Origin: Cellulomonas aerilata
GTDB taxonomy: Bacteria; Actinomycetota; Actinomycetes; Actinomycetales; Cellulomonadaceae
DNA: 64,000 bases
Direction: 5' to 3'
Assembly: GCF_007991755.1 (NCBI RefSeq)
Contig: NZ_BJYY01000014.1
Location: 124,001 to 188,000 of the forward strand
Shown: one piece after another, positions 1 through 8,198 of the stretch
Layout: each line of letters begins with the position of its first letter
Position numbering within the stretch: position 1 is the stretch's first letter
Program-made: the position numbers and the translations under genes
The notes under the pieces: generated by a model
The model's database searches: none
Seen by the model: only the letters and a program-made list of their open reading frames with translations
Told to the model about the DNA's origin: nothing

Positions 1-141
1 GGCGCCACGCTGGCCGACGCGGCCCGGGTCGCCGTCGTCGCCGGGGCGCTCGCGGTCACCCGCCCCGGTGCGCAGGACGCCGTGCCCGACGCCGCGGACG
101 TCGAGCACGCCGCGCAGGTCCACGCCGGTGGCGCCCGGTGA
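1..141 (+). CDS. PfkB-family (ribokinase-like) sugar kinase, C-terminal fragment
   Basis: Only the last 46 residues are in the window; the gene is cut by the left edge. The tail reads ALAVTRPGAQDAVPDAADVE, which matches the usual C-terminus of ribokinase/PfkB kinases (helix ending in LAVTRPGA, then a short proline-containing strand). The stop overlaps the GTG start of the next gene (GTGA), so it is translationally coupled to the downstream catabolic-looking genes. Known members phosphorylate a sugar with ATP in the cytoplasm. The substrate cannot be read here because the active site lies outside the window. Confidence 0.65.
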   Translation, partial: GATLADAARVAVVAGALAVTRPGAQDAVPDAADVEHAAQVHAGGAR

Positions 142-2321
142 CCTTCGACCCGCTCGTCCCGCGCCCGATCGACCTGCCCACCCCGGTGCCGCTGGACCTG
201 CCGCCGGCCCCGCCGCTCGACGCGCCCCTCGACCCTCCACCGGACCGGCCGCTCACCCCGCCCCTCGACCCACCGACCGCCGACGAGCGGCTCGTCGCCC
301 TGGACGACGCCAAGATCTTCGCGGCCCCCGACGACCCCGCGCTGTGGCCGGCGTGGCGCGCGACCCTGCACACCTGGCGCGACGACGCCCGGCGCCGGCA
401 CGCCTACTCCGACGCGGCCTACCGGCGCCCGGGCGGGCAGTGGGCCGCACGCTGCCGGGCGGTCGCGCAGGTGTGGCTGTGGGACGAGCTGCTGTTCTCC
501 TACCCGGAGCAGCGGTTCACCCCCGAGCGGCTGCTCGCCGACGCCGACCGCTTCGGCGGGCTGGACGCCGTGGTCCTGTGGCACGCCTACCCGGTGATCG
601 GCCTCGACGACCGCAACCAGTGGGACCACTACCGCGACGTGCCGGGGATCGCCGAGCTGGTCGACCGCTTCCACGCCCGCGGGGTCCACGTGTTCGTCGA
701 CTACAACCCGTGGGACACCGGCACCCGCCGCGGCCGCGACGACGTCACCGAGCTCGCCGCGCTCGTGGCGGACCTGCGCGCCGACGGCGTGTTCCTCGAC
801 ACCCTGCGCAAGGCCGAGCCCGAGCTGGTCGACCGGCTGGAGGAGGCGCGCCCGGGCCTGGTGCTCGAGGGGGAGTCCAGGCTCGCGACCGAGCGGATCG
901 CGGACCACACGTCGTCGTGGGCGCAGTTCTTCGCGGACAGCCCCGTGCCGGGGGTGCTGCGCGCCCACTGGTACGAGCGCCGGCACATGCAGCACCACGT
1001 GCGGCGGTGGCACCGCGACCACGCCGAGGAGCTGCAGTCCGCGTGGCTCAACGGCGTCGGGGTCATGGTGTGGGAGGTCGTGTTCGGCGTCTGGGTCGGC
1101 TGGAACCCGCGGGACGCGGCGACGCTGCGCCGGATGGTGACCATCCAGCGCGCGGCGGACGACCTGCTCCTGGACGGCGACTGGACCCCGCTCACCCCCT
1201 TGCACCCGCAGGCGCACGCCGCCGGGATCTACGCCTCGGCCTGGACGCGGGACGGCGTGACCCTGCTGACGCTGGTCAACCGCGGCGACGTGGACCGCAC
1301 CGGGCCGGTGCTCCCGCCGGCTCCCGCGACAACCGGTGGGACGGTCGTCGACCTCACCACCGGCGACGACGCCGGGCCGGACGCCGTCGTCACCGTGCCC
1401 GCGCGCGGGGTGGGCGCCGTCCTGCACCTGGTCGACGGCGCCGCGAGGCCGGCCTGGCTGGGGCCGCTGCGCGACGCGGCACGGCGCGGCGACCTCGTGC
1501 ACGACGACGACGCGCGGTTCCCGCACCGCCTCGCCCGCCGGCTGGCCCCGCCACCGGCCGCGGACCCGCCCGCGGTGGCGGCCGACGTCCCCGAGCGTGC
1601 GGCGGCAGTCGTCGTGCCGGCCGGGGACTGGGTGCTCACCGTGCGCTACCGGGCCCGGGAGACCGGCATGTACCAGGGCGCCCCGTACGTCGACGAGTGG
1701 AAGCCGCTGCCCCCACGGCTGCACGACGCACGCACCCTGCAGCGCGACGGGACGCTCGACTCGCCGGTCGCCGTCGCCGTCCGCGAGGTCACCAACGCCG
1801 AGTTCCACGCGTTCGTCCGGGCCACCGGTCACCGGCCCGTCGTGGCGCACCGGTACCTGGCGCACTGGTCCGGCGACGGGCCCGCACCCGGGACCGAGGA
1901 CCAGCCGGTGACCCATGTCGACCTCGACGACGCCCGGGCGTACTGCGCCTGGCGCGGGGGCCGCCTGCCGAGCGAGGACGAGTGGCAGCTCGCCGGCCAG
2001 ACCGGGCGGCTGGTGCGCGGGGCGCCGGCGGTGTGGAGCTGGACGGAGAGCGAGCACAGCGACGGGCGCACCCGGTTCGTCATGCTCAAGGGCGGCGCGG
2101 ACCACCGCAGCGAGGGGTCTCCGTGGTACGTCGACGGCGGCGTCCAGCCGCCGGAGGTGTCCCTCAAGCTGCTGCTGCCCGGGCTCGGGGTCGCGCGCAG
2201 CCCGAGCATCGGGTTCCGCGTCGCCTGGGACGTCATCGACGCGGCCCGCCCGGCTGCCAGCGCCCCCGCGCGTGCCGCCCTGCCGCGGCCCCGGCCCGCC
2301 CCCACGAGCGAGGAGGACTGA
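138..2321 (+). CDS. Glycosidase-like barrel fused to an FGE-sulfatase/EgtB-type fold domain
   Basis: A 727-residue cytoplasmic-looking protein with no signal peptide. Residues 1-50 are proline-rich. About 110-420 look like a (beta/alpha)8 barrel, with acid-containing strand ends VFVDYNPWD (near 185), DGVFLDTL (near 216) and LVLEGES (near 241). A small beta domain follows, as in glycoside hydrolases. About 545-720 are a C-type-lectin-like FGE-sulfatase domain: TNAEFHAFV, PVTHVDLDDARAYCAW, RLPSEDEW and the closing GFRVAWD. The cysteine pair used by true formylglycine-generating enzymes is not visible, so Calpha-formylglycine formation is unlikely. The GTG start overlaps the kinase stop, and the stop overlaps the next ATG. 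I cannot name a substrate; the fusion suggests carbohydrate recognition plus hydrolysis, which is inference. Confidence 0.7.
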   Translation: MTFDPLVPRPIDLPTPVPLDLPPAPPLDAPLDPPPDRPLTPPLDPPTADERLVALDDAKIFAAPDDPALWPAWRATLHTWRDDARRRHAYSDAAYRRPGGQWAARCRAVAQVWLWDELLFSYPEQRFTPERLLADADRFGGLDAVVLWHAYPVIGLDDRNQWDHYRDVPGIAELVDRFHARGVHVFVDYNPWDTGTRRGRDDVTELAALVADLRADGVFLDTLRKAEPELVDRLEEARPGLVLEGESRLATERIADHTSSWAQFFADSPVPGVLRAHWYERRHMQHHVRRWHRDHAEELQSAWLNGVGVMVWEVVFGVWVGWNPRDAATLRRMVTIQRAADDLLLDGDWTPLTPLHPQAHAAGIYASAWTRDGVTLLTLVNRGDVDRTGPVLPPAPATTGGTVVDLTTGDDAGPDAVVTVPARGVGAVLHLVDGAARPAWLGPLRDAARRGDLVHDDDARFPHRLARRLAPPPAADPPAVAADVPERAAAVVVPAGDWVLTVRYRARETGMYQGAPYVDEWKPLPPRLHDARTLQRDGTLDSPVAVAVREVTNAEFHAFVRATGHRPVVAHRYLAHWSGDGPAPGTEDQPVTHVDLDDARAYCAWRGGRLPSEDEWQLAGQTGRLVRGAPAVWSWTESEHSDGRTRFVMLKGGADHRSEGSPWYVDGGVQPPEVSLKLLLPGLGVARSPSIGFRVAWDVIDAARPAASAPARAALPRPRPAPTSEED

Positions 2322-3535
2322 TGGCGGTCTCCCGGGACCCCGCCGACGGACCGCTGTCCGGGCTGCGCGTGGTCGACGCCTCCACCCTGTTCGCCGGGCC
2401 GATGGCCGCGATGCACCTCGGCGACCTGGGTGCCGAGGTCGTCAAGGTCGAGCACCCGCGCCGGCCCGACCCCTCCCGCGGTCACGGGGCCGCCCGGGAC
2501 GGCGTCAACCTGTGGTGGAAGACCCTGGGCCGCAACAAGCGGACGCTCACCGCGGACCTGTCCAGCCCGGGCGGTCGGGACGTGTTCCTCGCGCTCGCGA
2601 CGCGGGCCGACGTCGTCGTGGAGAACTTCCGCCCCGGGACGCTCGAGCGCTGGGGGCTGGGCTACGAAGAGCTGTCGACCCGCAACCCCGGGCTGGTGCT
2701 CGCACGGGTCAGCGGCTTCGGCCAGGTCGGGCCGTACCGGGCGCGTCCCGGGTTCGGCACGCTGGCCGAGGCGATGAGCGGGTTCGCCGCGATGACCGGC
2801 GAGCCGGACGGGCCACCGACCCTCCCGCCGTTCGGCCTCGGGGACGGCATCGCGTCCCTGGCCACCGCGTTCGCCGTGATGGTGGCGCTGCGTGCCCGCG
2901 ACGGGCACCCCGAGCGGCGCGGGCAGGTGGTCGACGTGGCGATCATCGAGCCGATCCTGGCGATGCTCGGCCCGCAGATCACCCGGTGGGACCAGCTGCG
3001 CACCGTGCAGCCGCGCACCGGGAACCGCTCGGCGAACAACGCGCCGCGCAACACCTACCGCACGCGCGACGGCCACTGGGTCGCGGTGTCCACGTCGGCG
3101 CAGTCCATCGCGGAGCGCGTGGTGCGGCTGGTCGGGCGCCCGGACCTCGCGGACGAGCCGTGGTTCGCCGACGGCGCGCAGCGCGCCCGGCACGCCGACG
3201 AGCTGGACGCCGCGGTCGGCGGCTGGGTCGGCGAGCGCGACCGGGACGACGTCGTCGCCGCGTTCGAGAGCGCGCAGGCGGCGGTCGCGCCGGTCTACGA
3301 CGCGTCCGACATCGTCGCCGACCCGCAGTTCCGGGCCCTCGGGACGATCCACGAGGTCGAGGACCCCGAGCTGGGCCCGATGCTCATGCAGGGCCCCCTC
3401 TTCCGGCTGTCCGGGGACGACGCGGTCATCGCCTTCACCGGGCGCCCGCACGGGGCCGACACCGACGCCGTCCTGGCCGAGCTCGGGTACACCCCCGAGC
3501 AGGTCGCCGCGCTGCGCAAGGCGGGTGCGGTGTGA
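2321..3535 (+). CDS. CaiB/BaiF-type (class III) CoA-transferase
   Basis: 404 residues, the normal length for family III CoA-transferases, which move CoA between carboxylic acids through aspartyl-CoA anhydride intermediates. Seen: the N-terminal LSGLRVVDASTLFAGPMAAM and DLGAEVVKVEHP, KRTLTADL, VENFRPGTLERWGL, and GLGDG with the likely catalytic Asp near residue 175. AGGAGG at 2311-2316 sits just ahead of the ATG, which overlaps the preceding stop as TGATG. The following CoA-ester lyase starts inside its stop codon, so an acid is probably activated to a CoA thioester here and cleaved by the next enzyme. The substrate is unknown; itaconate/citramalate-type acids are one family precedent. Confidence 0.88.
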   Translation: MAVSRDPADGPLSGLRVVDASTLFAGPMAAMHLGDLGAEVVKVEHPRRPDPSRGHGAARDGVNLWWKTLGRNKRTLTADLSSPGGRDVFLALATRADVVVENFRPGTLERWGLGYEELSTRNPGLVLARVSGFGQVGPYRARPGFGTLAEAMSGFAAMTGEPDGPPTLPPFGLGDGIASLATAFAVMVALRARDGHPERRGQVVDVAIIEPILAMLGPQITRWDQLRTVQPRTGNRSANNAPRNTYRTRDGHWVAVSTSAQSIAERVVRLVGRPDLADEPWFADGAQRARHADELDAAVGGWVGERDRDDVVAAFESAQAAVAPVYDASDIVADPQFRALGTIHEVEDPELGPMLMQGPLFRLSGDDAVIAFTGRPHGADTDAVLAELGYTPEQVAALRKAGAV

Positions 3536-4404
3536 CCGGCGCGCCGGCGGGCTCGACCGGTCCGGTGGTCACCCTGCTGTACGCCCCCGCGGACCGGCCC
3601 GACCGGGCCGCCAAGGCACTGGCCGGCGACGCCGACGTGGTGGTCCTCGACCTGGAGGACGCCGTCGCCCCGGCGCGCAAGGACAGGGCGCGGGCGGCGC
3701 TCGCGGACCTCGCCGCCGGGGCGGGGGCGGACGGCGCGGGACACCGCCGGGTCCAGGTGCGCCTCAACCACCCCTCGAGCCCCTGGTACGCCGACGACGT
3801 CGCGGCGCTCGCGGACCTGCCCCGCGTCGAGGTCCGCGTCCCCAAGGTCGAGGAGGTCGAGCAGGTCCTCGACCTCGCCGTCGCCCTGCCGGACCGGCCG
3901 CTGCACCTGCTGGTGGAGTCCGCGCTCGGGCTGGAGCGGGCGTTCGCCCTGGCCACCGCGCACGCGCAGGTCGCCTCGCTCGGGCTGGGCGAGGCGGACC
4001 TGCGCTCGGACCTCGGCGTTGGCGACGACGCCGGGCTGCTGTGGGCGCGCGGCCGTGTCGTCGTCGCGGCCCGGGCCGCCCGCCTGCCGGCCCCCGCGAT
4101 GTCGGTCCACCCGCACGTCCGGGACGTCGACGGGCTGGTCGCGTCCTGCCGGGTGGGCCGGTCGCTGGGCTTCCTCGGCCGGGCCGCGATCCACCCCGCC
4201 CAGCTCGAGCCGATCCGGGACGCCTTCCGGCCGACCGCCGAGGAGGTCGCCCGTGCCGAGGAGGTCCTCGCCCGGGTCGCCGAGGCCCACGACGCCGGGG
4301 TCGGCGCCTTCGTCCTGCCCGACGGGACGTTCCTCGACGTCGCCATGGTCGAGCGGGCCCGCACCGTCGTCGCCCTCGCCGCGGCGCTCGCTGGCCGCAG
4401 CTGA
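3532..4404 (+). CDS. HpcH/HpaI-family CoA-ester lyase (CitE-like)
   Basis: 290 residues. CitE-like enzymes cleave or form beta-hydroxyacyl-CoA thioesters such as citramalyl-CoA or malyl-CoA using Mg2+. The family signature is clear: LLYAPADRPDRAAKAL, VVVLDLEDAV (40-45), the Arg in VRLN (77), VPKVE, LLVESALGL with the metal-binding Glu near 129, and GLGEADLRSDLG with the second acidic ligand. Near the C-terminus AIHPAQL is the usual substrate-loop motif. The GTG start overlaps the CoA-transferase stop (GTGTGA). Pairing with a CaiB-type transferase supports a transferase-lyase pathway for a branched or hydroxy dicarboxylate; the exact substrate is inference. Confidence 0.85.
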   Translation: MTGAPAGSTGPVVTLLYAPADRPDRAAKALAGDADVVVLDLEDAVAPARKDRARAALADLAAGAGADGAGHRRVQVRLNHPSSPWYADDVAALADLPRVEVRVPKVEEVEQVLDLAVALPDRPLHLLVESALGLERAFALATAHAQVASLGLGEADLRSDLGVGDDAGLLWARGRVVVAARAARLPAPAMSVHPHVRDVDGLVASCRVGRSLGFLGRAAIHPAQLEPIRDAFRPTAEEVARAEEVLARVAEAHDAGVGAFVLPDGTFLDVAMVERARTVVALAAALAGRS

Positions 4405-4407
4405 CCG

Positions 4408-5388
4408 ATGGCACGGACCCGACCCCGGCCCGCCGGACCGGTCGAGGGGGCGGCCGCCGTCACCGGCACCACCCCGGCGGCCCCTGCGCGGGAAGCCGGG
4501 ACGGACACGGCGCGCGCCGCCCGGGCGGGCACCGTCCTGACCGCGCAGGCGCCGTCGTCGGCGGTGGGGAGCATCGACCACGCCGTCTACCTGCCGCCCG
4601 GCTACGACGACGAGCCGGACCGCGCGTACGCGAGCCTCTACCTCCTGCACGGACGCGGTGACACCCAGGCGGCGTGGCAGCGCGTCACCGGCGACCTCGA
4701 CAGGCTGATCGTCACGGGGGCGGTCCAGCCGATGGTCGTCGTCATGCCGGACGCGCCCTGGAACCAGCGCGCCAGCTGGTACACCGACTCCCGGTACACC
4801 GGTCGGCGGGCCGGGGACGAGCCCGGGGTGGCGGTCGAGACCGCGTTCACGCGGGACCTCGTCGACCACGTCGACGCCACGTACCGCACCGTGGGGCACC
4901 GCGGCGCCCGCGCCGTCGGCGGCTACTCCATGGGCGGCGCCGGTGCGCTGCGGTTCGCCCTCGCCCACCAGGACCGGTTCTCCGCCGCGCTGGTGCTCTC
5001 CGCCGCGGTGTACGTCCCGCAGCCGCCGTCCGACTCCTCGACCCGCGACCACGGCGCCTACGGCGACGGCCCGAGGCGTTTCGTCCCGCAGCGGTTCACG
5101 GAGCTGAGCCACCCCGCCGCGATGGCGGCGTTCGACCCGGCGCTGCCCGTCCACCTGTTCATCGCCGTGGGCGACGACGAGGACGCCGACCGGGACCCGC
5201 GGGACGCCGAGCACGCCCTCGACCGGGAGTCCGCGCGGCTGCACGACGCCGCGCGGCGGGTCGAGGGGATCACCGCCGAGCTGCGCGTGCTCCCCGGCGG
5301 GCACGACTGGGACGTCTGGCAGCCGGCCTTCCGCGAGGGCGTCGTCGACATCGCCGCCCACCTGCACACGTCCCAACCCGACCCCTAA
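4408..5388 (+). CDS. Esterase D/feruloyl-esterase-type alpha/beta hydrolase
   Basis: 326 residues of the PF00756 esterase family. Seen: YLPPGY, YLLHGRGDTQ (oxyanion region), the nucleophile elbow GGYSMGGAGAL with Ser near residue 174, and a late GGHDWDVW giving the catalytic His. The first 45 residues are Ala/Pro/Arg-rich without a convincing signal peptide, so a later start is possible although no better one is obvious. It begins four bases after the lyase stop and is the last gene of the run; a long hairpin follows. Such enzymes hydrolyse acyl or feruloyl esters of sugars or short acyl esters; the substrate is not evident. Confidence 0.8.
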   Translation: MARTRPRPAGPVEGAAAVTGTTPAAPAREAGTDTARAARAGTVLTAQAPSSAVGSIDHAVYLPPGYDDEPDRAYASLYLLHGRGDTQAAWQRVTGDLDRLIVTGAVQPMVVVMPDAPWNQRASWYTDSRYTGRRAGDEPGVAVETAFTRDLVDHVDATYRTVGHRGARAVGGYSMGGAGALRFALAHQDRFSAALVLSAAVYVPQPPSDSSTRDHGAYGDGPRRFVPQRFTELSHPAAMAAFDPALPVHLFIAVGDDEDADRDPRDAEHALDRESARLHDAARRVEGITAELRVLPGGHDWDVWQPAFREGVVDIAAHLHTSQPDP

Positions 5389-5410
5389 GGCGCCGACGCC
5401 CACCCCCACC

Positions 5411-5479
5411 CCTCGCCGAGTGCGACGTCTCGGACCCTTCAGGGCGGGCGAACGGTCCAGGACGTCGCACTCGGCGGGG
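5411..5479. terminator. Long inverted repeat, probable bidirectional terminator
   Basis: Two arms, 5411-5440 and 5450-5479, pair almost completely around a 9-nt loop. The core GCCGAGTGCGACGTC is perfectly inverted, followed by a two-base mismatch and a further GGACC/GGTCC match. It lies between two convergent genes and could terminate both. No U-tract follows, as is usual at this GC content. Confidence 0.6.
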
Positions 5480-5505
5480 ATGGAGGTGAGGAGCGCGCGG
5501 GCGGG

Positions 5506-6684
5506 TCACACCCGCTCGAGCAGGACCATCGCCTCGTAGTGGGTGGTCTGCGGGAACATGTCGAGCACCCGCCCGGTCACCGGCCGCAGGGACGGCATCG
5601 CCGCCAGGTCGCGGGCGAGGGAGACGGCGTTGCAGCTCGAGTAGACGACGTGCCGGACGGACGACGCCTCGAGCCACCCGCTCAGCTCGGCCCCGATCCC
5701 GCGCCGCGGCGGGTTGACGATCACCAGGTCCGGCGCGGTGTCCGAGGCGAGCGCGAAGGCGGTGGCGTCGCCGGCCTCGAAGCGCGCGTCGAGGCCGGCG
5801 TCACGGGCGCTAAGCCGGGCGCTCGCGACGGCCTCAGCGCTCACCTCGATCCCCGTGACCGCGCGCGCGGCACCGGCGCCGGCACCGCCACCGGCACCCT
5901 CGCCGTCCGCTCGTCCGGCCCCACCGCCGGCGCAGTGCAGCGCGAACCCGCCGACGCCGCAGTACAGGTCCCACACCGAGGCCGGTGCGAGGTCCTCGAC
6001 CCAGTGCTGCGCCTGGCGGTAGAGCGCCGCCGCGATGTCGGTGTTCGTCTGGAAGAAGCTCTGCGGTCGCAGGTGCAGGTCCAGCCCGTTGACGCGCATC
6101 GTCAGCGTCTCGGCGTCGGTCAGGACGATCTCGTGCTCGCCCTCGAGGACCGCCCTGTGCTCCGGGAGGATGTTGGCCGACACGACCCGCAGTGTGGGCA
6201 GCTCCGCGAGCAGGGACGGCAGGTGCTTGCGGATCCGCGCGACCGGCTCCTGGGAGCGCAGGACGAACCGCAGCATGAGCTCGCCGTCGGGCGACTCGGT
6301 GACCAGCAGGTTCTTCAGCTCGCCGCGCCGGGTGGGCACGCTGTACGGCGTCAGGGACGCCCGGGTGACGAACGAGGCCAGCGCCGGCATGGCGGCCTGC
6401 AGCCCGGGGCTCGTGATGCCGCAGGCGCGCAGGTCGATCCCGGTGCCCCGCGGGTCCAGGATGCCGAGGGTCGGGGACTCCACCGTCCCGCCGACGACCA
6501 TCTTGGCCTTGTTGCGGTAGCCGGACTCACGGCTGGGGACCGACGGCAGCCAGGTCAGGCCTGGGTGGTCGGCGAGCAGGTGGCGGCAGTGGCGCTCCTT
6601 GCCGGCGAGCTGGTCCTCGTAGGGCTGCCCCATGAGGGTGCACGAGCGGCACCGGCCAGCGTCGAAGTAGGAGCACTGCATCAC
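5506..6684 (-). CDS. rlmC: 23S rRNA (uracil-C5)-methyltransferase RlmC-like
   Basis: 392 residues. RlmC/RumB methylates a uridine of 23S rRNA with SAM and carries a 4Fe-4S cluster. Cluster cysteines are visible at C4, C12 and C15 (CSYFDAGRCRSC) and C88 (RACGIT). The SAM fold has DLYCGVGGFALH, IVNPPRRGIG and the catalytic YSSCNAVSLARDL, and the protein ends with DMFPQTTHYEAMVLL, typical of the TrmA/RumB group. Between motif I and VTGIEVS there is an unusual Gly/Ala-rich low-complexity insert of about 25 residues. Either of the first two ATGs could be used. Strong hairpins upstream separate it from the protease gene, so it probably has its own promoter. Confidence 0.88.
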   Translation of the reverse strand: MMQCSYFDAGRCRSCTLMGQPYEDQLAGKERHCRHLLADHPGLTWLPSVPSRESGYRNKAKMVVGGTVESPTLGILDPRGTGIDLRACGITSPGLQAAMPALASFVTRASLTPYSVPTRRGELKNLLVTESPDGELMLRFVLRSQEPVARIRKHLPSLLAELPTLRVVSANILPEHRAVLEGEHEIVLTDAETLTMRVNGLDLHLRPQSFFQTNTDIAAALYRQAQHWVEDLAPASVWDLYCGVGGFALHCAGGGAGRADGEGAGGGAGAGAARAVTGIEVSAEAVASARLSARDAGLDARFEAGDATAFALASDTAPDLVIVNPPRRGIGAELSGWLEASSVRHVVYSSCNAVSLARDLAAMPSLRPVTGRVLDMFPQTTHYEAMVLLERV

Positions 6685-6721
6685 CGTCCAGGGTACGTGC
6701 GGGTGCCCGTCCGCCGGGGGT

Positions 6722-6749
6722 GGCGGTGGTCACTCCCGTGACCACCGCC
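6722..6749. terminator. Perfect 12-bp hairpin upstream of rlmC
   Basis: GGCGGTGGTCAC, loop TCCC, then GTGACCACCGCC. It is the second of two hairpins between the protease stop and the rlmC start, and on the minus strand would act as a back-up terminator. It lies only about 40 nt before the rlmC start codon, so it could instead fold in that gene's leader if transcription starts upstream. Confidence 0.55.
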
Positions 6750-6770
6750 GACGGCACCCGTCACGCGGCC

Positions 6771-6808
6771 CCGCGGGCCCGGTCGCACGACGACGACCGG
6801 GCCCACGG
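6771..6808 (-). terminator. Terminator of the subtilase gene
   Basis: An 11-bp perfect stem (GGGCCCGGTCG with its complement) around an 8-nt loop, extended by CCG/CGG after one mismatch. It begins 8 nt beyond the protease stop codon in the direction of transcription. Confidence 0.65.
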
Positions 6809-6815
6809 ACCACCG

Positions 6816-7985
6816 TCAGCGTCCCGCGTGCAGCAGGCGGTTCGGGCTCCGCGAGCCGGCGCCGGTGACGACGTCCTTGGTGGCCGAGGTGACCAACGAG
6901 TACGCCACGGCGGCGGGAGTCAGACCCGGGTCCCGGGACAGCAGCACGGCGGCGGCCCCGGCGACGTGGGGCGAGGCCATGGACGTGCCCGAGATCGTGG
7001 AGACGCTCGAGGCCGAGGTGGACCAGGCGGACGTGATGGCGGACCCGGGGGCGAACAGGTCCAGGCAGGCGCCGTAGTTGGAGTAGGAGGCGCGGGCGTC
7101 GGACGACGTCGTGGCGCCCACCGTGAGCGCCCCGCCCACGCGTGCGGGCGACGTCCGGCAGGCGTCGACGTGGGAGTTCCCGGCCGCCACGGCGACGGAG
7201 ACGCCGTCGGCGATCAGGCCCTGGACCGCCTGGTCGAGCACGGCGCTGACCGGGCCGCCGAGGCTGAGGTTCGCCACGGCGGGCGTCCCGGCCTGGTGGT
7301 GCTGCGCCGCCCAGTCCAGCCCCGCGATGACCTGCGAGTACGAGCCGGACCCGGCGCAGTCCAGCACGCGGACCGGGACGAGGGTGGCGCGCTTGGCCAC
7401 CCCGTACGTCGTGCCGCCGAGCGTGCCCGCGACGTGGGTCCCGTGACCGTTGCAGTCGGACGTCCCCGTGCCGTCGGCGACGGCGGTGTACCCGGCACGG
7501 ACCCGTCCGGTCAGGTCGGTGTGGTCGGCCCGGATGCCGGTGTCGATGACGTAGGCGCTGACCCCGGCGCCGTCGGTGGTCCAGGTGTACGAGCCGTTCA
7601 GGGGCAGCGCGGTCTGGTCGACGCGGTCCAGGCCCCAGCTCGGGGTGGGCGCCTGGGTGCCGGACAGCTGCACGGTGGCGTCCGGCTCGACCGCGACGAC
7701 GCGCGGGTTGCGGCGCAGCGCGTCGATGGCCGGCTGCGGCAGCGTCGCCGCGAACCCGACCACGGCGTGACCGAAGACGTGCGAGACCGTGCCGGTCGGC
7801 CCGGCGGCCCCGCGGGAGACGGCGGCGGCGTCGGAGCCCGGCCGGAGCTGGACGATCACCGCGGTGCGCTCGGCAGGGGCGGCCTGAGCGGCGGGCACGA
7901 CGCCGACGGCGAGCAGGCCCGCCGCGGCGACGGCGACCCAGGGCGGGGTGCTCGTCCGGCGGCGGAGGGGGGAGGTCCGGTTCAT
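6816..7985 (-). CDS. Secreted subtilisin-family (S8) serine protease
   Basis: 389 residues from the chosen ATG, which has GAGGTGAC upstream; the frame stays open further upstream but without a good start. Layout: Arg-rich N-terminus and hydrophobic core with an AQA-type signal cleavage site near 35; an I9 propeptide-like domain about 38-108; the peptidase about 115-389. The catalytic triad is visible: D148 (VIDTGI), H181 (NGHGTHVAG), S335 (SGTSMASPH), with oxyanion Asn270 (AAGNS). Proteinase-K-like enzymes of this type are extracellular endopeptidases. It is monocistronic, bounded by hairpins; its upstream region carries repeated TGTCAC-like motifs. Confidence 0.92.
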   Translation of the reverse strand: MNRTSPLRRRTSTPPWVAVAAAGLLAVGVVPAAQAAPAERTAVIVQLRPGSDAAAVSRGAAGPTGTVSHVFGHAVVGFAATLPQPAIDALRRNPRVVAVEPDATVQLSGTQAPTPSWGLDRVDQTALPLNGSYTWTTDGAGVSAYVIDTGIRADHTDLTGRVRAGYTAVADGTGTSDCNGHGTHVAGTLGGTTYGVAKRATLVPVRVLDCAGSGSYSQVIAGLDWAAQHHQAGTPAVANLSLGGPVSAVLDQAVQGLIADGVSVAVAAGNSHVDACRTSPARVGGALTVGATTSSDARASYSNYGACLDLFAPGSAITSAWSTSASSVSTISGTSMASPHVAGAAAVLLSRDPGLTPAAVAYSLVTSATKDVVTGAGSRSPNRLLHAGR

Positions 7986-8198
7986 GGGTGTCACCTCGGG
8001 TCGGGTGCCGTGGCACCGGGGGCGGTGGGGAGCGAGCATCCGGGCGCGCGTCGGCGGGCACTCGGGACATGAAGGGTATGACATCAGTGACAGTGCGGTG
8101 TGACAGCGACGGCTGCGAGCACCCGACTCTCGTGCGGTGACCGGCTCCCGGGTCGCCGGGGCTCTCCCGGCGCCTGCTCCGGTTGACCAAGGGCTCTC

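Noticed and set aside
68-2320. Long Arg/Pro/Ala-rich open frame overlapping the glycosidase-like gene in another + frame
   Set aside because: It is a high-GC shadow; only its last 404 residues, from 2321, are a real CoA-transferase.
138-2321. Formylglycine-generating enzyme acting on a sulfatase
   Set aside because: The FGE-type domain lacks the catalytic cysteines and no sulfatase gene is in the window.
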